Notes under the pieces: generated by a model
What the model was told of the DNA's origin: nothing
Seen by the model: the letters and a program-made list of their open reading frames with translations, nothing else
Database searches by the model: none
Translations under genes and position numbers: made by a program
Assembly (NCBI GenBank): GCA_028554795.2
Contig: CM068828.1
Span: 14,622,814-14,686,813 of the forward strand
DNA length: 64,000 nt
DNA from: Sinohyriopsis cumingii
Taxonomy: Eukaryota; Mollusca; Bivalvia; Unionida; Unionidae
Reading direction: 5' to 3'
Shown: piece by piece, positions 54,781-64,000 of the stretch
How positions within the stretch are numbered: the first letter of the stretch is position 1
Layout: each line of letters begins with the position of its first letter

Positions 54781-56056
54781 TATATAGTGACAGTCCCCCT
54801 TCCCCAAGTGCTAGTTGGCCAGTGCTGATCGCATAAATTACTTGACTTGACCCTGTCGTGCCAGGAAAGTGTATATATACGATTTCAAGTATGGTTTCCA
54901 GGTTAAGGTAGGAACGTAAATGTCGATGGGAAAATGACACATGGGCTTAACCAAGTTGCAATGTTGTCTTAAAAACGTTACTTATCTACTAATTGTGTAA
55001 TATTCCTACAATAAGACTCATAACAAATACATTTATGTTCCTATAATTCTATCGAAATAAATATAAATCATGGGGTGGTTATTGACTTCACAAACCCTTT
55101 TCCTCTAGAGGGTGCGAAGCATGGAAAAGGCAGTCAACACTCCCTAAGCATAAAGTATGGGTAATTTTATAAATTTCCTTAGGATAGTTCTGGCGTATCG
55201 ACTTTTTAACATTAATTTGACGCCCATGTTGACCAAGACAACACCGGCGAGTTAAATCGTGTTCCCCGATTCTTGTATGTTTCTTCGGACAAGGCGTAAT
55301 AACATGAAGTCTCTGAATGTTCACCTCTGAAAAAATGGTCCTAAAATCCGTTATCTACACTTTTCATCCAACTTGTATATCTTTGTATCGTCTGATAATG
55401 AAATGAAAAAGAAAATATTGTATTTTTGTATTCATTTTTAGCGTATATTATATTTTAAGTTTGTTCAGTTTTCAAAGTGCTTCGAGATACAACACTTACA
55501 CTTCCTAAACTATTTCCACAATGATAGAACAAATTGTTATTAGGAACATAGTAACAAATGCAGTTCGAGTTGCGAGTGCAGTCAAAGACAGCTTTTTTGA
55601 TAACGTGTGTGTCAGTAAACAAAATGTCCACAGTGCATGCTTTCAAACATTTTTCGTCAATCCGACGTTTGTCTTGAAAATGGTATATAGTTAAATATCA
55701 GAAAAAGCCAGATGCTGCCATTCTAAATAAATTGATACAAACGAACCATGTATGCAACGGGATCAGTGGATACGATAATTCTGAACTGTCTTTCGAATCT
55801 TCACTGAAAAGAACGGCTGCCTTTTTAACAAGGAACTGTGCTATGAAATAAAATAACATCTGCATATAAGTAGAAACGTACAAGCTTGATTGTCTGTAAA
55901 GAAGAATTTCTAAAAGAATAGATATTATTACACTCATAGTCGTGCATGTTAAATACAAGTTTCAAAGCTGCGGTGAAGCGCTTAGTCTTATAAAATATGA
56001 CACAGCGCTCGTATTTGGTTCTTCCCTGAAGCTTTACAGCAATACATACACAAGCT

Positions 56057-56093
<37 letters not shown>

Positions 56094-56819
56094 ATATGTG
56101 TGTGTATAGGGTGTACATCATGATTATACAAACACACGAATAATTTCTAGCTGACAAGCATGTTTTACCAATAAGGCCGTCTGTATGAGTCAATTTAGAG
56201 AAAGTGTGTGTATGTGTATGCGCGTGCATTTACTGCAGAAATAGAAGCGTTGCAGGCATTTTATTATACGTTTGGTTTTATCTACCACGACGGACAAAAT
56301 ACCCGTTCTTTCGGTACTACTCCTTGCAGGAGTGTCCATATATGAATGTAAAGACTGGCCTTATAACTAGGCCCCATGAAGTTTGTATTTCCTTATTCGA
56401 CATGGGCTCAGCTTGTTTGAATTTCCGCCTAATGTACATAGCCTTCATATATCTTTTTACTTTCCCGCATTGTAACTAGCGAACTGTATGTACAGACTAT
56501 GATTGGCATCACCACAAACGTATAAGTCAAATCAAAGAACGTGTATTTTAAATGTTCGAAGTTTATGTTAAATATATGAAACTCTCAAAGCAATGCGTGT
56601 ACCATTGGAGATCACTTGTCGCAATATGTATCAGTAGTAATTTCAGAATTAATTCAAGTTTTGAAAAGCATCAATAGTCAATAAATATGCATTGGATCAT
56701 GATTATAATAGGTATCATCTATAAAAAAAAAAAAACACGCGGCGAGAGATTTATAACCAATGTGGATAAAGGGAGTTAACAAAAGTTCATAGCGATTACA
56801 TTCAATGGCAGTTATGTTA

Positions 56820-57065
56820 AGGTGTACTTGCCTATGTTTGAATTGCAATCAGCTGCTGCATAACATAACTAGGTGAATATTGTTATTTGCCTATGTTTGA
56901 ACTGCAATCAGCTGCAACATAACATATCTAGGTGAATATTGTTATTTGTCTATGTTTGAATTGCAATCAGCTGCTGCATAACATATCTAGGTGAATATTG
57001 TTATTTGCCTATGTTTGAATTGCAATCAGCTGCAACATAACATATCTAGGTGAATATTGTTATTT
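56820..57065. repeat. About 61-bp minisatellite, four copies
   Basis: Units contain CCTATGTTTGAATTGCAATC, AGCTGCAACATAACATATCT and AGGTGAATATTGTTATTTG. Block A has one copy near 34270-34330. Confidence 0.88.
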
Positions 57066-57260
57066 GTCCCATGTGACTTAATCTTACATGTACTTGTTTT
57101 CAAAATGCTAGACCATTAACCACTACAAGGAACTGTCAAAAGAAATTCAATTGAAAATTCACACGCGCCTATACTGTGTGATTTAAGCTTGATAAATCGA
57201 CTTAGGCTCTACCTTTATTTCCCAGTTTACTGGTTACTTACACACTTCACAAATTCTTGA

Positions 57261-59700
57261 CTTTCAATTCATGGAATCTTAGCAGCAATCCAAACCAGAG
57301 TATTACAGCCAATCCTAACCATATTATTACAGCCCGTGTATGTGCTTTGAGTTACAAAATAGACACTGTAAGAACGCACTTTCTAAACTATTCTGAACGA
57401 GTTATCGGGTACAGAATTTAGATACATGTACTCGTCCAAATACCAAATGGTCTTATCAAAAGCTCAAGGAGACAAACTTGCTTGTTAAAACAGCAAATAA
57501 ATCATCGACATCACCGCTGGATCTTCTTTTGCCAGAACAACAAATAAATCCTCGGCATCGCCACTGGCTTTTCCAACGCTTGAAATCGTAGCCATTGGCA
57601 GTAAGACCTATCTTTTATTTATTTAATGCACGACAAGTGTTACCAAATGATATCCTTAAAGGCTCATGTACAATTCATTAAATTTTAAAGGTATCTATTT
57701 GATATAGTAACGTTTGCGAGTAAGCTCCCACCCCTGGGATTCCATGAGAGATATTCAAAGGTCGAATTAACACAAATTTCAATGACAATCATATTTCAAG
57801 AATTTAGCTGATGATATTTTATTATCCAGTCATAGCAGGTGAACACATCCCAAGTTAGACGGGTTTTGGTTTCTGACCATTGAGCCACTCCGGATAGGGA
57901 TGGTTTGGGATGAATATAGAATGGAACCATTCAGATTTGTGATAGCGAGACATCCAAACTGCATGGTTTATTTCTTCTAAGTGAGTAAGGAAAAAGTATC
58001 CTCATGTTAAGTCCATAAATGTTAGAGATAGGATTTAGGCATCGACAGTCCTTACACCAACATGGAGGTGCATATTCAACAAATCACAAGCACAAAATCA
58101 CCACATATGGACAAAACAAGTGAATCTGGCAAAGGTCACTACTTATCAATAAAACAACCTCACAGAGAAAGGGCGAGGAGACCAGCTCTCCAGACCTGTG
58201 CTAAGAGACAGGGGAGTAGAAACCCATGTTCAACATTCGAAGGTACAGACAAAAGGAAACCAGCCCACTTGTCAGGAGTATGGTCGGAAGAGAGTGTTGT
58301 TCTAACCAGAGCATCTGGAGATAAAGAAACATAATATAACATGATAGAACAGAGTAAAAACCATCCCTGAAACAATTCTTAAACAAAAATTATATACATA
58401 ACTCTATAGGACATGAAAGTACAATATTTTTATTAAATATTCACTTTCGGAAAAACAGGGTGTCACTTTAAGGTCCTAACCAGCACCACATGCTGGGATG
58501 GGACTAAGAGGAGCCAACATATCGAAATGTTGATAAGTTGACGCATAAAAGTTAGTTATTTCGTTGTAAATAAAGCCTTCGTAACATTCAATATTGCTCG
58601 ATCGATCGTCTCGATTCTAAGAAGTTTCGATTTATTCACAGCGTTTAATTTTTGAAGGCATGACACTGTGTTAGTTTTAAGTTACTCCCAAAAGCATTAT
58701 GTGTATAGAGGTACAAGCTCCGAATTAGGTTATACGCATGTGCGCACACACACAAATATATGCATATATACGTGTGTGTGTGTGTGTGATTTATATCTAG
58801 ATTATGTGAGGCCAAAGTAAAACAAAGCTGAGAGATAAAGCACAAATAATTGCTGTATCTCAATTTGCAGATTGTTCCAAGACCAGAATCACAACAAGAC
58901 CAAGATGTGGTGTCCACTACTCTAATAAAAATGAAATGGCCCACGGATAAATCTGCAAGCAAGAATGATACTATTTGTTCTTTTTTGCACCTCATTTTAA
59001 ACAACACACAAAAACAATTTCATTAATTTCATAACCTGTCCAATACAAACAGAATTTGAAAATACATAGTATAGTATACTTAAAGATAAATAGGATTGAT
59101 TGATTATCAACGTGGTCTACTGGGAATTATATCTGCTTCCTAAATCTCGGTACAATGGACAACCAAAAGTGAAATGATGTTATTATCCCACTCCCAATCA
59201 AGTAAGTGCCAGAATAAATTTTGAAAGTGTAATGCTGCCTTGGTATGGCAGAAAATGGAAATCTCACTTATCTGTGTATGCAATATGTCCAGATGAACTG
59301 TTAGTCTCCAATTCTAATTCTGCACCGAAACTATCAGCAAATGTTTGTCTTCAAGCGATAGGATATGTATTATCATCCTGAACATTTTGACTGAGCCAAA
59401 CCTATTAAGACGCCAATGATTTTGCTCATTTGATAAACTAAAATAGAGTAATGGATAGTGTGAACATCAAGTCAACTTGCTGCTTCATGCGCCATTGAAG
59501 GAAACTCTGTTAACAACCTAACACAGCCAGTCAATTCTCCTTTGTCTATGTCCGAGTGCTTTATCTATCTATACTCGACGTGAAAGAAATTCTTTCTAAG
59601 TTTTAGGTTCCAAATTTAAAATATATCTTTATTTAGCTGGTAGAATCTGTTATATTGATACTTTCTGTATTAACATTATTTATGTTAGTGTATGTCTTTA
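57261..59700. other. Non-coding DNA upstream of gene copy 3
   Basis: No believable gene is seen. From about 59430 the sequence resembles the DNA before gene copy 2 (CATTTGATAAACTAAA), ending in a pyrimidine tract and acceptor-like TTAATAG at about 59731, which matches the acceptor before copy 2. Confidence 0.5.
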
Positions 59701-60085
59701 TATTTGTCTCTCTCTCTCTTACTGTTAATAGGTCAGATCTGAATCTGTACATGCACATACGCGTGCAGTTGTGCCAATAATACTGTTTATTTGATGGTCA
59801 CCAGAAGAACAAGAGGGAGAAAGTATTAAAGGTTCATGAATGTCTCGCAAACAGAAGAAAACGAACCATGTAATTAACGAACTGAATAAAACTGGAATAT
59901 GTTGTAAGTTATGTTCTCAGAGGCTGAGCGAGAGGTGGTTTTTCACACTAGGATTTCCAAACAATTCCATAATCTGGTGGAATGATGAACGTATATGTCC
60001 TTTTCGTTGTATCCTGACTTTCACTTATAAAAAGAAGAGTGTCCCTTTCATACTGTTTTTTCTAGACTACAACTTCCTCTCATTT

Positions 60086-60185
60086 GGACCGCTCAGTTGG
60101 CCTAGTGATTAGAGCGTCCGCCTCGGATGTGGGAGGTGGCGGGTTCGACCCCCCGCAGAGTCACACCAAAGACTTATAATAACAA
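60086..60185 (+). mobile_element. tRNA-derived SINE in pseudogene copy 3
   Basis: A tRNA-like head with A box (TTGGCCTAGTGATTAGAGCG) and B box (GGGTTCGACCC) leads to the tail GTCACACCAAAGACTTATAA, a common mollusc-type SINE form. The acceptor stem does not pair, so it is not a tRNA gene. About 50 bases on each side (60034-60085 and 60183-60234) are diverged direct repeats ending in CTACAACTTCCTCTCATTTG. Confidence 0.75.
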
Positions 60186-61301
60186 GAGATTCCCTTGCAT
60201 ACAGTTGTATCTAGTCTACAACTTCCTCTCATTTGCATTCTTAGATGTGAAGACTGTTGCGACGAACTGGGTTGGATTTGATATTCAACCACCAAAGATT
60301 CTATCAAAATTGAAGCAGAAAATTTGTTTGCTTATGTGTTAATAACATTACACTAACCTTCATGGAGTTCATTTCGGGTACCCTGTGGAGACTGTGCTGT
60401 ATAATTGCTGCTTTTCTTCCCAACACTTTACCCTGGGAAAAGCTGGATGTCGATTATTTTTTAATAAAAGAAAAACAGATTGAGACCTTGCGTGACACTA
60501 CATCCGAGTAATATTTCATAGGATATTTTCTGATCAGCCTCGCGTCAAGCATTTCAGATGCAGAAACACCAGATGCGTTTCGAGGCTCAATAACTACATT
60601 TCTGTCGACCATAACGGATATGATGACACCGTTTATACTGATGATAATCCGAGCATTGATTTATTATATCTGGCGATAAATTGTACAATAACTTTGACCT
60701 CCATTACATGTAAGTTATATAGGCTAGCCAACCCATGCTAACTACTTGCGTATTGTTTAAAAGGCACCCTCTTAATATCTCTTTGTTCAAACCGAACAAC
60801 TGAGTATAAAGGAAAAGTACACTCGGACTCATCAACCGTAAATTTTCCAAGTATACAGGGGGGATATCATGGATATCAAGAGCTATTCCTTCTTTTTCTC
60901 CGCGGACCTTTGTCTTAATTGTTCTATTTTATGCAATAACCGTTGTTCTTGTCATCTTAACAGAAAATGTGGAAGAAAAGTTCCGGAAGACATATCTATT
61001 GATTCTGTGCAGGGTTAATAGGAGTGGGTATGCTAGGGTATTATCAATAATGTCAGGCAGATTTTTACTGCATTCTAAATCTCAGTTTCTCTTTTCACAT
61101 GTCATGTGTCTCTTGGCAGATACAATGGAGCTATATTCAGTCAGACTCAGTTTTATGTGATGTATGCTTTACATTGTCTGTCTTTTTCTGATACCTTTTT
61201 TCCTGCTTCTGTTCATTATAGGGCCCTTATAGTGCCCTTTTTTTCTACGAAAATACCCTAATGTTGTTTATTGTCACGAGGTCTTTTGCTTGGGTCGTAT
61301 A

Positions 61302-61745
61302 TAGAGAATATTCTGTCCGATATTAAGAAGCGATATTCGTATATAAATAGAGAATATTCTGTCCGATATTAGGAAGCGATATTCGTATATAAATAGAGAA
61401 TATTCTGTCCGATGTTAAGAAGCGATATTCGTATATAAATAGAGAATATTCAGTCCGATATTAAGAAGCGATATTCGTATATAAATAGAGAATATTCTGT
61501 CCGATGTTAAGAAGCGATATTCGTATATAAATAGAGAATATTCTGTCCGATATTAAGAAGCGATATTCGTATATAAATAGAGAATATTCTGTCCGATATT
61601 AAGAAGTGATATTCGTATATAAATAGAGAATATTCTGTCCGATATTAAGAAGCGATATTCGTATATAAATAGAGAGTATTCTGTCCGATATTAAGAAGCA
61701 ATATTCGTATATAAATAGAGAGTATTCTGTCCGATATTAACAAGC
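61302..61745. repeat. 46-bp minisatellite, about nine to ten copies, inside pseudogene
   Basis: Units read AATAGAGAATATTCTGTCCG then ATATTAAGAAGCGATATTCG and TATATA. The first and last units continue into sequence matching the gene (around the AWIRIYRERL and VSSYC segment of copy 2), so the satellite arose by tandem growth of former coding sequence. Confidence 0.9.
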
Positions 61746-62375
61746 GTTTCGTCTTACTGCACAGTTATTGTCAGGTATCTGCTTCTCGTCTTTGTTACTT
61801 TTCCCGTAGCTCGACAATCATATTTTCCACTATATTTTGAACAGCTCTCGGGTATCGCTGAGATACAAAAGATGTTTGAAAGTAGAGTTAGACAAGCTCT
61901 TGTTTGGTTAATGGTACACTCATTGCGCCCCTCCAGATCAGTACCGCTGTCTAAGAGATTCAAATCAATGGATGTGTGATAAAATCATCTCCAGAGCAAC
62001 GACTTAAAATCAATAGATCTCTGATTGCAGCCTTTTATCGCTTAGTTCGTTTTAAGAGCACAAATCCAGGTACACCGAGATATCTGTCAGCTCTGTTTTG
62101 GAAATTCACAGACCGGTTTCATACTCAAGAGATTATAATCATTGTTCTTGGTTTGATGCTTTTGTTTGAAACACTGATAACTACGTTATCTTAACCCAGT
62201 ACTTCATCCCCCGTCACCGAGGTCATCCACGTGATTTTCATTGCGCTGATTGGTATATTTACCGCGTGCACCTGAAGTAACCTTCTTTGGCTCCCCTAAG
62301 GTGATCATGAAATATATTACATAAAGCTTCTGGAATCGACCCTCCTGAAACACAAGCGATATTCATTGTTCGACC

Positions 62376-63785
62376 CAGAAATACGTCATCAACTGCATAA
62401 GGTCACTTGTTAAGTGAGGCCAAAGTTTGGTTTTGGTAATAAACAAAAACTTCATCTAAGTGCACAGTATTTAGATTAATATCACTTATTTCTCCTCCGA
62501 TTTGATTTCTCAAAAACCAAGTCACGGAATAATGTAAATCTAAACATGTGCATTAATATTTTGTTATGCATTAGCGCGATAGCGAGAATCAACTATTTTG
62601 CCAATTCTAATAGGCATTGTGAGTTTGCATTTATGACTTTAAGAATAGTATTTGTTCATCGGTATATTTTATGACTCCACCAATTTCATTTTGAAATGGA
62701 AAGAAATGAAAGATAACACTTAACTGGGACAACAGTTTTAAAGGACATTGATATCTAGGTATTTTCATTATCCCTTACATAATTTGATCTAATAGACGTT
62801 GCATATTGCATTCTCCTTAGGATGCAATCTTGATCAATTCGGTAGCAAAATCGACTGGGCCTTTATAAAATGATACATAACTGGTGACCTATTTAAACAA
62901 GCGGTACAAAAGGATATGTACACGAAACAACTATTAATTTAATTTCAGAGAATCTAACACAATAGATAACAAATGGAGATACAGAAGAAGTAAAAAATTG
63001 AGATCAGATGTGAAACTTTTGCTTTATTCAACTTTTCTGACATCATGAAATGCTAGATTCAGTGAAAATGCTGCAAGTGAGAAAAGAGTGTTAGATTAGG
63101 TGTCTTGACATTTAAGGAAAATGAGGAATTGATACACAGAGAGATATAAAGACCAATGTAAGATAAATAAATATATACAATGAGACAGACATATTGATAC
63201 ACAGATAGATATTGATAAAGACATAAGCAAATAACTCGGATACGCTACGAATGTAAATGACAGTTGACATAACTGGTGGTCTGTCCGTCTGTATATATAT
63301 TCATCTATGTATGTATATCACCTTGAGAAATAATTACAACACTTAAACATCTATAATCATTGTCAATGTTAATTTGAAAGTAATGGATATAATGCTCTTC
63401 TTGTTTTAAATGGTTACTGTTACGGAATTGTATAAATCCTTTTATTTATTAAAAACAGGTAGTCGGGTTTCGTTTTTTTTGTGTACAAGGATAGCCAAGA
63501 GTGATTAGCGTATATTGTACAAAGATTTCGAAATAGTGAGTTCGGTTCATCCTATGCCGCACGTGCGAAGTGCCTTCGATGGGAAGAATACTTCCAGCGC
63601 ACAGACGATGTACCGGGGCATCGTCTGTGTATAAATACCTCACCGTAGCTCAAAATCTGTACATTACGGAACGTTTTGTCGGTGAGCGGTCTACATTAAG
63701 GACTTGCACATCTTCAGCTGTAGAGATATGTGAGTTATTTATTAATTTCTTGTGTATAAGTTATAACTATTGTACTACCACGTTT
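62376..63785. other. 3' flank of pseudogene copy 3
   Basis: No gene is seen. Weak matches to the flank of copy 1 (for example TTAACTGGGACAACAGT against TTTAAATGGGACCAGT) suggest shared descent. 63545-63640 has an inverted repeat, AGACGATG and CATCGTCT, around ACCGGGG. Confidence 0.45.
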
Positions 63786-63789
63786 ATTT

Positions 63790-64000
63790 TTGTATAGCAT
63801 CAAGTTATTTATCTGATTCTGTTCAATATCAAGCTATTTATTTGATTCTGTATAGCATCAAATTATTCATCTGATTATGTATATCAAGTTATTTATCTGA
63901 TTCTGTATAGCATCAAATTATTCATTTGATTATGTATATCATCAAATTATTCATCTGATTATGTTCAATATCAAGCTATTTATCTGATTCTGTATAGCAT
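63790..64000. repeat. About 31-36-bp satellite at right edge
   Basis: Units of the form ATCAAGTTATTTATCTGATT then CTGTATAGC repeat with variation and run out of the window. Confidence 0.85.

Larger units (their letters stand above)
51610..57260. repeat. Segmental duplication block B
   Basis: Collinear with block A (30270-35290) in two parts (about 51610-53270 and 54830-57260), with block C (53460-54780) between them. No intact gene is seen inside. Small tandem arrays in it (52840-53000, 56820-57065) are private to this copy. Confidence 0.7.
59725..62375 (+). pseudogene. Orphan multi-pass membrane protein, copy 3 (decayed)
   Basis: Segments match gene copy 2 in order: FPNNS (about 59955), the LSFG stretch before and after a SINE (60075, 60220), WVGFDIQPP (about 60268), HGVHFGYPVE-like (60358), a segment like the REIFVPLLGGP region (60890), PEN-like start (60963), CVSSYC-like SVSSYC (61745) and the last span (62230). 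Stops and shifts occur throughout; for example the first ATG after the acceptor opens only nine codons (59750-59779), and frames close at 60112, 60342 and 61160. A SINE sits in the ectodomain part and a 46-bp satellite in the middle. Nothing suggests function. Confidence 0.85.

Noticed and set aside
58062-58334. 90-residue open frame
   Set aside because: No domain, promoter or counterpart elsewhere is seen; the opposite strand is equally open.
60092-60166. tRNA gene
   Set aside because: A and B boxes are present but the acceptor stem does not pair, and the tail is that of a SINE.

Overview
The window looks like nuclear DNA of an invertebrate, most likely a mollusc. It is AT-rich, full of microsatellites and minisatellites, holds tRNA-derived SINEs of a type familiar from molluscs, L2-like and RTE-like LINE fragments, one Polinton/Maverick (adintovirus-like) element, and a family of intronless-looking membrane-protein genes that I do not recognise. 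Species cannot be told from sequence alone.

Layout. 1-1328 is the 3' half of host gene copy 1, which encodes a multi-pass membrane protein. 1329-6149 is its repeat-rich 3' flank. 6150-6976 and 24568-25062 are two halves of one 5'-truncated L2-clade LINE, split by a 17.6-kb Polinton at 6977-24567. 25063-45500 is non-coding DNA with satellites, SINEs, an RTE-like LINE tail and one arm (block A) of a segmental duplication. 45738-48215 is host gene copy 2, apparently intact (825 residues, signal peptide, glycosylated ectodomain, about nine membrane spans). 48216-59700 is flank and the second arm (block B). 59725-62375 is host gene copy 3, a decayed pseudogene carrying a SINE and a 46-bp minisatellite. 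The host story is thus a three-member tandem array with gene conversion between copies 1 and 2 and decay of copy 3.

Polinton. It has 328-bp terminal inverted repeats that are about 97% identical by eye, AG...CT ends and a perfect 6-bp target duplication (AACACA), so it looks like a young insertion. The main genes lie on the minus strand: protease, small Cys/His protein, major capsid protein, small basic protein, penton-like minor capsid protein, two-span membrane protein, chromodomain integrase, several basic or Pro-rich proteins, part of a packaging ATPase, a BIR (IAP-like) protein and protein-primed DNA polymerase B. Several genes, including the polymerase and the penton, are broken (about six to eight breaks in all), so this copy is a fossil.

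Most interesting observation. Five short accessory genes near the two ends of the Polinton are each followed by a hairpin with the sequence GGCCCTTTTCAGGGCC or AGCCCTTTTCAGGGCT in the sense strand. This has the 6-bp stem, UUUC loop, A-rich 5' flank, ACCCA-like 3' flank and purine-rich downstream stretch of the metazoan replication-dependent histone mRNA 3' end. The same genes have compact TATA promoters. Two of them share a divergent promoter with inverted CCAAT boxes, a CRE and an E-box, laid out like a histone gene pair. None of the products is a histone. I read this as a set of Polinton genes that borrowed the SLBP/U7 histone mRNA pathway, possibly to tie expression to S phase. The hairpins are seen directly; the role is inference.
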